Source: Rebecca billardiae RCC1528
Lineage: Eukaryota > Haptophyta
Direction of reading: 5' to 3'
Length of the DNA stretch: 64,000 nucleotides
NCBI GenBank assembly: GCA_965240325.2
Contig: OZ251232.1
Location: 1,798,001 to 1,862,000 of the forward strand
Part shown: piece by piece, positions 21,453 to 33,488 of the stretch
How the letters are laid out: each line of letters opens with the position of its first letter
Position numbering within the stretch: the stretch's first letter is position 1
The notes under the pieces: model-generated
Told to the model about the DNA's origin: nothing
What the model saw: only the letters and a program-made list of their open reading frames with translations
Database searches by the model: none
Translations under genes and position numbers: made by a program

Positions 21453-24400
21453 ATGCCGCGTGCGCAGGCCCTGCGAGCACCGCGCGTCGAGGCGGAGCTG
21501 ACCGTGTTTGACGGCGGGCGAGTGCATGTTTCGCTTTGCGTATTGGACGGTGGGCAGCGCAAAGTCGATCCTCATCCAAACCCGCGTGATGTGCCAGGGC
21601 AAGGTCCGCTCGAGCGCGCGGCATGCAGTACAGAGCGCGAGCGGTGTGCGACCAGTCCGTCCTCCTCGAGCTCTGATGCTTGCGTCAAGTCTGACGGCTC
21701 TGTTGACTCCACCATGTCCTTCGGCGCTGAGCTCGAGCTTGTCCGGGACATCGAGGGCTACATCGCAAAGGCGTGCCGTGGTCGGGGCCTCCCGCCTCTC
21801 CTGAGTGAGATGGAGGAGGACGTCTGCCCGCCGCCTCAGTACCACAAACCCCTTCTGCAGTTTCTGGAGCACTGGTCCACGCGGTTTGAGGTGTTCGAGA
21901 GCCTCAGCATCGTTGGTGTGGCGAAGCGCGTGCGGCTGATCAAAACGCAGGAGGAGACGGAGGAGGACGACGTGCTGCGCGCGCTCCGGCTGCTCGCGGA
22001 CCGTCACGGCCTGGAGGAGCCAGAGCGCTGGCCAACGACGAAGGAGCAGGCCAAGGCTCAGCTGCGCAGCGTTCAGCTTTGCTGCTCGCCGTAGCTCCTC
22101 CTGAAGCCGAGCCAGCTGCTCTACGGCTTCGTCACGCGCAAGCTGATCTGGTACGACGGGTATGACGATGGCGGCAACACGAGGATGCGGTGGCACCTGG
22201 GGAAGATCATGAGGATTCTTCGTTCCGACGACTCGGAGCGCTTTTCGAGCAGGCCTGAGCTACCGCCGGCTCCAACGGCTGACGCGCTCGCATCCGAAGC
22301 CTTTCCCTCTTTGCCCGCCAGCTCATCATCACGCCCCCTTCGCCTCGATCCGGAGGCCTCAGTTGCATTCAGCAGTGCTGTCAGCCTGTGCCTGCTCGCG
22401 CACGGCGGCACCTGCCCGCTGGGCGTGCTGCAGCAGCGCTTGGCGAGAACCTTCCCGGACACCTACGGTCCTGGGTGGGACATGCGCTTGCTGGTGCACC
22501 CGGCTGACCGCTCACGTCCCGAAGTGGCTCCAAAGAAGAAGGGCGTCTTCAGCACCATCGTGCGCGCAGCAGCTACGCAGGGCGGGTGGAAAAGCGAGTG
22601 GGTGGTCGAGCCCGACCCACGCCCGCCCAACCCCGGGGAGATGCGCCTCCGGCTCGCGCGAGCGCAGGCAACACGCCCACGTCCGCAGCTGCAGCTGCAA
22701 CCTGAGGCGGCGGCAGAGCCAGCGTCACTCACGCTGCCTTTGCAGCAAGGCGCGGGAGGCTCGGCAGCCATCGCGGCCACTTTCACCAAAGCCTGATCGA
22801 GCTGCGGTCGTGCTGCCACGAACGCTGTCGCCACCGCCACCGCCACGGGAAGCAGCGTTGCAGCCGCCGCCACCTCCGCCCATGCCACCGACGCATGCTT
22901 TGGGGGCAGCTACGAATGCGGCACACGCGGGCGCGCACGCCAAGCCGTGGCAGCCCGCATGGCTCCTGGACACGGCCGAGGCGCTCGAGGCAGCCATTGC
23001 CGCCGACCCGCTGCTGGCCGGCGGCTCGGGCGGCGCCGGGCCTGGCGGCTGGCTCGCGCTCGAGCTGAGCGCGACGAGCAGCGCCGTCGAGCTCGTGCTG
23101 CTCGCGACGCAGCACGGCGCGTACATCGTCGACGTGCTCACGCTCGGCGCCGAGAACGCCTTCAGGAAGCTGTGGCCCGCGCTCGTGGGCGCGCACGACG
23201 TGAAGCTGATGCACGGCGCGCACTCGCAGGCGCACGCGCTCTCGGCGCACGGCGGCGTGTGCATCGGCCGCGCCCTCGACGTGCAGCTGGCGGCGGAGCT
23301 GCTGCTGGGCGAGGCGCCGCCGACGCTCGACGGGGTCTCGCGGCTGCTGGGCGACGAGCTGCCGCCCTCGTCGCCGCACCAAGCGCGCCACGCCGACCAT
23401 CTGATGGCGTTCTCGCCCTTCGGCCCGGCCACGGCGCACGCCGCGGCCGGCGGCGCGGCGTCCGGCGGGCTCGGGCAGCCCGGCGCGCGCCCGCTCCCGA
23501 GCAGCGTCGTCGCGCGATGCACGGAGCGCGCGCGGCAGCTCTTGCGCTGTGGCACGCGCCTCGTGCGCATGGCGAGCGAGCAACGCGACGGCTCGGCCGA
23601 GCGCCTGGCCACGCTGATCGCCGCCACGGGCGAGCGCATGGCCGAGGGCATCCGGCACCAGGGCGCGCGCCCCGCGTGCTTTGACAAGGGCCGCGCGTGC
23701 GCGCTCGCCAGCCCCGAGCTGCTGCGGCGCACTCGGCCTGCGGAGATGGTGCATGCGGCGCTCGAGCATCGGCCCGTCGACATGGCGGCGCTTGCGCAGC
23801 TCATGCCGCCTCTCCTGCGCGCGCAGCTCAAGCAGGCGTGCGTCCGCGCGGCGCGAGACGGCCCGTGGTGGCAGCGCGGCAGCGCGCGCGCCGCGCCGCG
23901 CGTCGTCACCCTGGTCGAGCTGGACGTGGGCACGGCGCCCTGCTTCTGGGCGGACGACGAGCGCGTCTCGACCGACGCAGGCGACGCGGGCACGCTCGGC
24001 TCGAGCACGCCCGTCGCGCACGACGAGAAGCCGCCGCTGATGGCGGACGAGCTCGCCGCCATCGTCGCGGCGCTGGAAGCGAGCGGCGGCGGCGTGGCGC
24101 GCGCCGCGCCTGCGCACGCGGCGCCCGGCGCGGGCACGCTCGGCGGCGGCGGCGGCTATCCGCACTGCGTGGGCCAGCTGCGCGCGCCGCACGACCCGAG
24201 CGTGTGCCTGGGTCTCACCATCCGCCCCGGCCACTGCGTGCGCGGCAGCGCCGGCTTGATCCATGACCTGCTGCACCGCGCGGACGCGCCATCGATCCTC
24301 GTGCTCTCACCGCGCGGCGCGCCGCTCGCGGCGGCGGCCGACCTGCTGCGAGACGCGGCGCGCGAGCTGTCGGCGGAGCAGCGCGTGCTCGTCATCGACT

Positions 24401-25143
24401 CGGTGGGCGAGCTCGCGGGCAGCAGCAGCCTCAACGCGCACGGCGGCATCGGCCGCGCGCGGGTGGCGCGGCCAGCCTCGCTCGACGCGCAGCCGAGCGT
24501 GCTGACGGCCGCGCTGAGCGCGCACCAGCCGCACGTGCTCGTGGTGCACAGGCTGACGCACGCGCCCGCCGACGCTCGAGCGGTGCAGTACGCGGCGCAG
24601 TGCGGCGTGCGCGTGATCGCGGGCCTGCTGGGTGACCTGCAGCAGGCGCGCTCGAGCGAGGGCATCGGCTCACTGCTTGCCGCGGGCGCTGCCGGCGCGG
24701 GGTGGCAACAGCGCGCGCCCGCGGGGCAGCGGTCGAGCGCGGTGATGGCAGGCGTCTTTGCGTTGGCCGTCGAGGCGCACGCGGGCGGGTACGGGCACGC
24801 CACGCACGAGCTGCGCGTGCTCGAGCCGCTCTCCGAGGGTTCTGCGGACGCGGCGGCGAGCCCAGCGCATTGGCGGCGATATTGCTGCCGGCCACACTCG
24901 ACGATGAGCGGTGACTACGGGGAGTACGACACCGCCATCATCAGCAGCAGCCGCCGCCCTGCGAATAACGACTACGACGACGACGGTGATGACGACGACG
25001 ACGAATCCCCGCGCACCGCCGCCGCCTCGTCTGCTTTTGCTGATGCGATGATGGCGGTGGAGCACACGAGCCACACGACCGCCACGGGGATGACGCTACG
25101 GCAGACACTCACAATGTTGCTGGGGCGCGATGAGCGCATATGA
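21453..25143 (+). pseudogene. Second copy of the LOTUS-like/EXD/SpoIIIAA-like gene, disrupted
   Basis: Homologous to the minus-strand gene over its whole length but in pieces. The frame from 21453 has one LOTUS-like unit (EVFESLSIVGV context) and the conserved LRALRLLAD block, then hits TAG at 22092-22094 where the other copy reads Pro. The same frame resumes through the YGFVTRKLIWYDGYDD and LLAHGGTCPLGVLQQRLA blocks and stops again at 22794-22796. The exonuclease-like and P-loop-like half continues in another frame to 25143, with the same catalytic losses and a new acidic tail (about 24904-25143). N-terminal halves are clearly diverged, while 22957-24895 is nearly identical to 17392-19315. 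Unannotated introns could rescue the frameshift, but the in-frame TAG aligned inside a conserved block argues for a pseudogene or truncated expression of the C-terminal half. Confidence 0.6.
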
Positions 25144-25274
25144 TCGACGATTGACGACGCGACGATGCTGCGCGCTGACTACACGGCAGTGATATGCGCG
25201 CATCTGATCATCAACACGTCCACGACGTCGAGGCCAGCAGCAGCTCTCGACTGCTCGCGAGGCGCGGGCGATAT

Positions 25275-25275
25275 A

Positions 25276-25331
<56 letters not shown>
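25275..25331. repeat. (TA)n microsatellite
   Basis: An essentially pure TA run of about 57 bp abutting the start of direct repeat D1. Confidence 0.95.
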
Positions 25332-25334
<3 letters not shown>

Positions 25335-25550
25335 TAGCCGTCCTCGAAGCGCCTGCGCCATCCAGATCGGCAGCGAGGAGGCGAGGCACACGCCGGGCAG
25401 GGCAGAGCCACGCTGCGAGATACCAGACTTTATTTGTATCATATGGGATTTTGTTCCTCGGAAACAAAGTGCGAGCGGCAGCCAGCGCTCGGGCCGAGCG
25501 CGCGGCAGGACTGGCCGCTGGACGCCGACAGACGCGCGGTGTGATGGATC
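25332..25550. repeat. 219-bp direct repeat D1
   Basis: Runs from GTCTAGCCGTCCTCG to GTGATGGATC and recurs at 26167-26385 with the same length. The pair flanks about 616 bp that includes repeat K. The ends are not TG...CA and no primer-binding site was seen, so this is not called an LTR pair. Confidence 0.9.
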
Positions 25551-25702
25551 TCCGCGCGCCGGCCCGCAGACTGAGAGAGCGAGCAGCATGCCAAACCGAG
25601 GAGCGGCATCGACGGCGGAGGGCGCTCCGCGCCGACGCAGCAGCAAAAGTGCCAGGCAACAAGCTGGCAACAGCGGGGGCGGGCGGGCGGGGCAGCTTAG
25701 AA

Positions 25703-26166
25703 GGCGCAGCTCGAGAGCCGCTAAGCCGCATGAGAGCAAGGCACGAAGCACCATCGTGCAGAGGGTATCGCGAAGATGCGGGCCCGGAAACAGCTGCAGC
25801 CATCATGCCAGTGGGCACTTCCGAAGGGCGTTCGCTGCGAGTGAGCGAGAGGCACTGGACTGCGTCGGTTCGCTCGGCGCCTGATGAAAAACCCAGTTCA
25901 CCAATTGGCCGTCCTGTGCCGCCGCCAACCTTGCCTATTTGCCTAAGGCCCAGGAGCATCACAGCGAGTAGGTTGTTCGGGGTCGTTGTGCGAGAGCACA
26001 GAGCAGGCTCAAAAGTCCCTCGTGGCACGAGAAGAGGGTGGCCAAGATGGCGGCCGGACTTGAGCTCGGCCGCCTGGCTCGGGCCGAATGGCAGGCAGGT
26101 GTTGATACGGCGCATTGCGCTCCCACCGTCCTCTTAGACAATCAGTTATTGTGCCAATAACCCCAC
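25703..26166. repeat. Dispersed repeat K, uninterrupted copy
   Basis: A 464-bp block that recurs at 33489-33688 plus 34704-34967, where a 1,006-bp transposon splits it. Here CAGTTCACC (25894-25902) is single, giving the pre-insertion sequence. No gene was recognised in it. Confidence 0.9.
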
Positions 26167-26385
26167 GTCTAGCCGTCCTCGAAGCGCCTGCGCCATCCAG
26201 ATCGGCAGCGAGGAGGCGAGGCACACGCCGGGCAGGGCAGAGCCACGCTGCGAGATACCAGACTTTATTTGTATCATATGGGATTTTGTTCCTCGGAAAC
26301 AAAGTGCGAGCGGCAGCCAGCGCTCGGGCCGAGCGCGCGGCAGGACTGGCCGCTGGACGCCGACAGACGCGCGGTGTGATGGATC
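26167..26385. repeat. 219-bp direct repeat D2
   Basis: Second copy of D1, starting directly at the right end of repeat K. Sequence after it diverges from that after D1 apart from a shared TCCGCGCG a little downstream. Confidence 0.9.
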
Positions 26386-26759
26386 CCATTTGTGGTTGTA
26401 TTGGTGGGTGGTCCGCGCGTCGAGGTTGAAGAGGAAATCCCATAGATAAACGTGGACGAAGTGGGGAAGGCAACCAGGCGAGGACAAGACTGTCAGTGGA
26501 TGCGGCCCACCCGCCCAGGACAGGACTCAGCCAAAGCCAAGCACGGCAGAGGCAGCTGCGAACGACGGCGTCACAAAGCCCAGAGCGACGAGTGCCAGTG
26601 GAGCGGGCGGTCGAGCCGGTAAACCAAACGCATTGAGCGGCGAGCGACTAGAGGGCGGAGTGAGACCAAAGACGTCGCCAGCACGGGCAGCCGCGCGAGA
26701 GCAGGGGCGGACGCAAGCGCGTGAAGGCAGCGCATGCACGCTGCTGGCAAGCAACCCGA

Positions 26760-26930
26760 GGGCCGCGCGCGCCGACCGCACGCGCGACCCGAGGCCCGCG
26801 CGCGCCGACCGCTGGCCGGAGGGGGGCCGACGCAGCCAGCACGCGCGACCAGAGGGCCGCGCGCGCCGACCGCAGGCCGGAGGGGGGGCGAAGCAGCCAG
26901 CACGCGCGACCCGAGGGCCGCGCGCGTAAG
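26760..26930. repeat. 61-bp short tandem repeat
   Basis: GCAGCCAGCACGCGCGAC recurs 61 bp apart (26832, 26893), with an upstream degenerate unit. It leads into the next, longer-period array. The preceding 26386-26759 holds no recognisable gene. Confidence 0.7.
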
Positions 26931-28190
26931 CGCCGGGCCAGGCAGGGACCCAAGCCGGACGCGACCCGCGAGGGCCGCGGTGCGGGCAGCGAGGGCCCGG
27001 CACACGTGTCAGGCCCGCACGGCACTAGGACAACGTGACCGGAGGGGGGGCGCCAGCGCTACGTACGCGCGCGACCCGAGGGCCGCGCGCGCGAGCGCCG
27101 GGCCAGGTAGGGACCCAAGCCGGACGCGACCCGAGGGCCGCGGTGCGGGCAGCGAGGGCCCGGCACACGTGTCAGGCCCGCACGGCACTAGGACAACGTG
27201 ACCGGAGGGGGGGCGCCAGCGCTGCGTACACGCCCGAAGGCCGCGCGCGCGAGCGCCGGGCCAGGTAGGGACCCAAGCCGGACGCGACCCGAGGGCCGCG
27301 GTGCGGGCAGCGAGGGCCCGGCACACGTGTCAGGCCCGCACGGCACTAGGACAACGTGACCGGAGGGGGGGCGCCAGCGCTGCGTACACGCCCGAAGGCC
27401 GCGCGCGCGAGCGCCGGGCCAGGTAGGGACCCAAGCCGGACGCGACCCGAGGGCCGCGGTGCGGGCAGCGAGGGCCCGGCACACGTGTCAGGCCCGCACG
27501 GCACTGGGACAACGCGACCGGAGGGGGGGGCGCCAGCGCTGCGTACGCGCGCGACCCGAGGGCCGCGCGCGCGAGCGCCGGGCCAGGTAGGGACCCAAGC
27601 CGGACGCGACCCGAGGGCCGCGGTGCGAGCAGCGAGGGCCCGGCACACGTGTCAGGCCCGCACGGCACTAGGACAACGCGACCGGAGGGGGGGGGGCGCC
27701 AGCGCTGCGTACGCGCGCGACCCGAGGGCCGCGCGCGCGAGCGCCGGGCCAGGTAGGGACCCAAGCCGGACGCGACCCGAGGGCCGCGGTGCGAGCAGCG
27801 AGGGCCCGGCACACGTGTCAGGCCCGCACGGCACTAGGACAACGTGACCGGAGGGGGGGGCGCCAGCGCCGCGTACGCGCGCGACCCGAGGGCCGCGCGC
27901 GTAAGCGCCGGGCCGGGGGACCCAAGCAGGGGGCCGCGGTGCGGGCTGCGAGGGCGGAGGCACACGTGTCAGGCCTGCACGGCACCAGGACAACGTGACC
28001 GGCAGGGGCGCCAGCGCTGCGTACGCGCGCGACCCGAGGGCCGCGCGCGTAAGCGCCGGGCCGGGGGACCCAAGCAGGGGGCCGCGGTGCGGGCTGCGAG
28101 GGCGGAGGCACACGTGTCAGGCCTGCACGGCACCAGGACAACGTGACCGGCGGGGGCGCCAGCGCTGCGTACGCGCGCGACCCGAGGGCC
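26931..28190. repeat. GC-rich tandem array, about 148-173 bp period
   Basis: Eight copies of the CACACGTGTCAGGCC block start at 27001, 27174, 27322, 27480, 27644, 27810, 27961 and 28109. Units vary in length (148-173 bp) mainly through G-runs and CG-rich linkers. The last two copies share a shorter variant. Long open frames cross it on both strands but are pure low-complexity by-products. Confidence 0.9.
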
Positions 28191-31100
28191 GCGCGCGTGG
28201 GCGTCGCGCGCCGGTGAGCATGCGGGCAGCATGCTGCTGTTGAGCGGCGAGGGAGCGAGCGCGCCTTTGCGCCGCGCGCGGGCGAGCGGCGTCGAGCAGC
28301 GGCGCGCGCAGAGCGTGCAGAGAGCACGGGCGCGCCGAGTGCGAGCGGCGAAGCCACCGTGCTGCGGAGCGACGGCGGCGGAGCGAGCAGACGAGGCAGG
28401 AGCCGAACGGCGCAGCCACCGTGCTGCGGGGCGACGGCAGCGGGGCGGGCTGACGGGGCAGGAGCGGGCCGCGCGTCGATGAAGCGCGCCGGCAGCGCGC
28501 TGCTGTTGAGCTGCGTGGCCGCGAGCTCGCTCCTTCGCGGGCGAGCGGCGGCGAGCGGCGGCGAGCGTAGAGCGTGTAGCGAGCACGGGCGCGCCCAGCG
28601 CGAGCGGCGCAGCCACCGTGCCGCGAAACGATGGCGGCGGAGCGCGCCGACGAGGCAGGGGCGCGCCGCACCTCGATGAGCGTGCGCGCGGCACGCTGCT
28701 GTCGAGCGGCGCGGGCGCGAGCTCGCTCCTGCGCGGGCGAGCGGCAGCGAGCGGCGGCGTGCGGCGGCGAGCGTAGAGTGTGTAGCGCACGCAACGCGCC
28801 GACTGCGAGCGGCGCAGCCACCGTGCCGCGAGGCAACGGCGACGGAGCGAGCCGACGAGGCGTGTGCGCGCCGCGCGTCGATGAGCGCGCGGGCAGCCGG
28901 CTGCTGCCGAGCGGCGCGGACGCGAGCTCGCGCCCGCGCAGGCGAGAGGCGGCAAGCGGCGGCGAGCGTAGACCGTGTAGCGAACGCAAATGCGCCGACT
29001 GCAAGCAGCGAAGCTTCGTGCCGCGAGGCGACGGCGACGGAGCGAGCCGGCAAGGCATGTGCTCGCAGCGCGTCGATGAGCGCGCGGGCAGCAGGCTGCT
29101 GTCGAGCGGCGCGGGCGCGAGCTCGCTCCTGCGCGGGCGAGCGGCAGCGAGCGGCGGCGTGCGGCGGCGAGCGTAGAGCGTGTATTGGTAGCGAACGCGA
29201 CGCGCCGAGCGCGAACGGCGCAGACACCGTGCCGCGAGGCGACGGCGTCGGAGCGAGCTGACGAGGCATGTGCGCGCCGCGCGTCGATGAGCGCGCGGGC
29301 AGCAGGCTGCTGTCGAGCGGCGCGGGCGCGAGCTCGCGCCTGCGCGGGCAAGCGGCGGCGAGCGGCGACGAGCGTATAGCGTGTAGCGAACGCAATGCGC
29401 CGACTGCGAGCAGCGCAGTCACCGTGCCGCGAGGCGACGGCGGCGGAGCGAGCCGACAAGGCATGTGCGCGCCGCGCGTCGATGAGCGCGCGGGCAGCAG
29501 GCTGCTGTCGAGCGGCGCGGGCGCGAGCTCGCGCCTGCGCGGGCAAGCGGCGGCGAGCGGCGACGAGCGTAGAGCGTGTAGCGAACGCAATGCGCCGACT
29601 GCGAGCGGCGCAGCCACCGTGCCGCGAGGCGACGGCGGCGGAGCGAGCCGACGAGGCATGTGCGCGCCGCGCGTCGATGAGCGCGCGGGCAGCAGGCTGC
29701 TGTCGAGCGGCGCGGGCGCGAGCTCGCGCTTGCGCGGGCGAGCCGCGGCGGGCAGCGGCGAGCGCAGAGCGTGTAGCGAACGCAATGCGCCGACTGCGAG
29801 CGGCGCAGCCACCGTGCCGCGAGGCGACGGCGGCGGAGCGAGCCGACGAGGCATGTGCGCGCCGCGCGTCGATGAGAGCGCGGGCAGCAGGCTGCTGTCG
29901 AGCGGCGCGGGCGCGAGCTCGCGCTTGCGCGGGCGAGCCGCGGCGGGCAGCGGCGAGCGCAGAGCGTGTAGCGAACGCAATGCGCCGACTGCGAGCGGCG
30001 CAGCCACCGTGCCGCGAGGCGACGGCGGCGGAGCGAGCCGACGAGGCATGCGTGCGCCGCGTGTCGCTGAGCGCGCGGGCAGCAGGTTGCTGTCGAGCGG
30101 CGCGGACGCGAGCTCGCTCCTGCGCGGGCGAGCGGCGGCGAGCGGCGGCGTGCGGCGGCGAGCGTAGACCGTGTGGCGAACGCAATGCGCCGACTGCGAT
30201 CAGCGCAGCTTCGTGCCGCGAGGCGACGGCAGCGGAGCGAGCCGACGAGGCATGCGTGCGCCGCGCGTCGCTGAGCGCGCGGGCAGCAGGCTGCTGTCGA
30301 GCGGCGCGGGCGCGAGCTCGCGCCTGCGCGGGCGAGCGGCAGCGAGCGCCGGCGTGCGGCGGCGAGCGTAGACCGTGTGGCGAACGCAATGCGCCGACTG
30401 CGATCAGCGCAGCTTCGTGCCGCGAGGCGACGGCAGCGGAGCGAGCCGACGAGGCATGCGTGCGCCGCGCGTCGCTGAGCGCGCGGGCAGCAGGCTGCTG
30501 TCGAGCGGCGCGGGCGCGAGCTCGCGCCTGCGCGGGCGAGCGGCGGCGTGCGGCGGCGAGCGCAGAGCGTGTAGCGAACGCAATGCGCCGACTGCGAGCG
30601 GCGCAGCCACCGTGCCGCGAGGCGACGGCGGCGGAGCGAGCCGACGAGGCATGTGTGCGCCGCGCGTCGATGAGAGCGCGGGCAGCAGGCTGCTGTCGAG
30701 CGGCGCGGGCGCGAGCTCGCGCTTGCGCGGGCGAGCGGCGGCGGGCAGCGGCGAGCGCAGAGCGTGTAGCGAACGCAATGCGCCGACTGCGAGCGGCGCA
30801 GCCACCGTGCCGCAAGGCGACGGCGGCGGAGCGAGCCGACGAGGCATGCGTGCGCCGCGCGTCGCTGAGCGCGCGGGCAGCAGGTTGCTGTCGAGCGGCG
30901 CGGACGCGAGCTCGCTCCTGCGCGGGCGAGCGGCAGCGAGCGGCGGCGTGCGGCGGCGAGCGTAGACCGTGTGGCGAACGTAATGCGCCGACTGCGAGCA
31001 GCGCAGCTTCGTGCCGCGAGGCGACGGCGGCGGAGCGAGCCGACGAGGCATGTGCGCGCAGCGCGTCGATGAGCGCGCGGGCAGCAGGCTGCTGTCGAGC

Positions 31101-33488
31101 GGCGCGGGCGCGAGCTCGCTCCTGCGCGGGCGAGCGGCAGCGAGCGGCGGCGTGCGGCGGCGAGCGTAGAGCGTGTACTGGTAGCGAACGCGACGCGCCG
31201 AGCGCGAACGGCGCAGACACCGTGCCGCGAGGCGACGGCGGCGGAGCGAGCTGACGAGGCATGTGCGCGCCGCGCATCGATGAGCGCGCGGGCAGCAGGC
31301 TGCTGTCGAGCGGCGCGGGCGCGAGCTCGCGCCTGCGCGGGCAAGCGGCGGCGAGCGGCGACGAGCGCAGAGCGTGTAGCGAACGCAATGCGCCGACTGC
31401 GAGCGGCGCAGCCACCGTGCCGCGAGGCGACGGCGGCGGAGCGAGCCGACGAGGCATGTGCGCGCCGCGCGTCGATGAGCGCGCGGGCAGCAGGCTGCTG
31501 TCGAGCGGCGCGGGCGCGAGCTCGCGCTTGCGCGGGCGAGCCGCGGCGGGCAGCGGCGAGCGCAGAGCGTGTAGCGAACGCAATGCGCCGACTGCGAGCG
31601 GCGCAGCCACCGTGCCGCGAGGCGACGGCGGCGGAGCGAGCCGACGAGGCATGCGTGCGCCGCGTGTCGCTGAGCGCGCGGGCAGCAGGTTGCTGTCGAG
31701 CGGCGCGGACGCGAGCTCGCTCCTGCGCGGGCGAGCGGCGGCGAGCGGCGGCGTGCGGCGGCGAGCGTAGACCGTGTGGCGAACGTAATGCGCCGACCGC
31801 GAGCAGCGCAGTCACCGTGCCGCGAGGCGACGGCGGCGGAGCGAGCCGACAAGGCATGTGCGCGCAGCGCGTCGATGAGCGCGCGGGCAGCAGGCTGCTG
31901 TCGAGCGGCGCGGGCGCGAGCTCGCTCCTGCGCGGGCGAGCGGCAGCGAGCGGCGGCGTGCGGCGGCGAGCGTAGAGCGTGTACTGGTAGCGAACGCGAC
32001 CCGCCGAGCGCGAACGGCGCAGACACCGTGCCGCGAGGCGACGGCGGCGGAGCGAGCCGACGAGGCATGTGCGCGCCGCGCGTCGATGAGCGCGCGGGCA
32101 GCAGGCTGCTGTCGAGCGGCGCGGGCGCGAGCTCGCGCCTGCGCGGGCAAGCGGCGGCGAGCGGCGACGAGCGCAGAGCGTGTAGCGAACGCAATGCGCC
32201 GACTGCGAGCGGCGCAGCCACCCCGCCGCGAGGCGACGGCGGCGGAGCGAGCCGACGAGGCATGTGCGCGCCGCGCGTCGATGAGCGCGCGGGCAGCAGG
32301 CTGCTGTCGAGCGGCGCGGGCGCGAGCTCGCGCTTGCGCGGGCGAGCCGCGGCGGGCAGCGGCGAGCGCAGAGCGTGTAGCGAACGCAATGCGCCGACTG
32401 CGAGCGGCGCAGCCACCGTGCCGCGAGGCGACGGCGGCGGAGCGAGCCGACGAGGCATGCGTGCGCGCCGCGCGTCGATGAGCGCGCGGGCAGCAGGCTG
32501 CTGTCGAGCGGCGCGGGCGCGAGCTCGCGCCTGCGCGGGCGAGCGGCGGCGTGCGGCGGCGAGCGCAGAGCGTGTAGCGAACGCAATGCGCCGACCGCGA
32601 GCGGCGCAGCCACCCCGCCGCGAGGCGACGGCGGCGGAGCGAGCCGACGAGGCATGTGCGCGCCGCGCGTCGATGAGCGCGCGGGCAGCAGGCTGCTGTC
32701 GAGCGGCGCGGGCGCGAGCTCGCGCTTGCGCGGGCGAGCCGCGGCGGGCAGCGGCGAGCGCAGAGCGTGTAGCGAACGCAATGCGCCGACTGCGAGCGGC
32801 GCAGTCACCGTGCCGCGAGGCGACGGCGGCGGAGCGAGCTGACGAGGCATGTGCGCGCCGCGCGTCGATGAGCGCGCGGGCAGCAGGTTGCTGTCGAGCG
32901 GCGCGGACGCGAGCTCGCTCCTGCGCGGGCGAGCGGCGGCGAGCGGCGGCGTGCGGCGGCGAGCGTAGACCGTGTGGCGAACGCAATGCGCCGACTGCGA
33001 TCAGCGCAGCTTCGTGCCGCGAGGCGACGGCAGCGGAGCGAGCCGACGAGGCATGCGTGCGCCGCGCGTCGCTGAGCGCGCGGGCAGCAGGCTGCTGTCG
33101 AGCGGCGCGGGCGCGAGCTCGCGCCTGCGCGGGCGAGCGGCGGCGTGCGGCGGCGAGCGCAGAGCGTGTAGCGAACGCAATGCGCCGACTGCGAGCGGCG
33201 CAGCCACCCCGCCGCGAGGCGACGGCGGCGGAGCGAGCCGACGAGGCATGTGCGCGCCGCGCGTCGATGAGCGCGCGGGCAGCAGGCTGCTGTCGAGCGG
33301 CGCGGGCGCGAGCTCGCGCTTGCGCGGGCGAGCCGCGGCGGGCAGCGGCGAGCGCAGAGCGTGTAGCGAACGCAATGCGCCGACTGCGAGCGGCGCAGCC
33401 ACCGTGCCGCGAGGCGACGGCGGCGGAGCGAGCCGACGAGGCATGCGTGCGCCGCGTGTCGCTGAGCGCGCGGGCAGCAGGTTGCTGT
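28191..33488. repeat. 195-205-bp satellite array (about 26 units)
   Basis: The ATGCGCCGACTGC block recurs at 29395, 29590, 29785 and 29980 (195 bp apart) and then at 30185 and 30389 (205 and 204 bp). Units mix in an apparently higher-order pattern to 33488, where the array breaks directly into repeat K. The 195-bp unit is 65 codons and lacks stops in several frames of both strands, so frames over 1,000 codons exist on the minus strand. Composition (Ala/Arg/Pro/Ser/Leu only) and equal openness of both strands argue against coding. The first 300 bp are diverged units. Confidence 0.9.

Noticed and set aside
25332-26385. D1/D2 as LTRs of a miniature retrotransposon
   Set aside because: Ends are not TG...CA, no primer-binding site or polypurine tract was found, and no target duplication flanks the pair.
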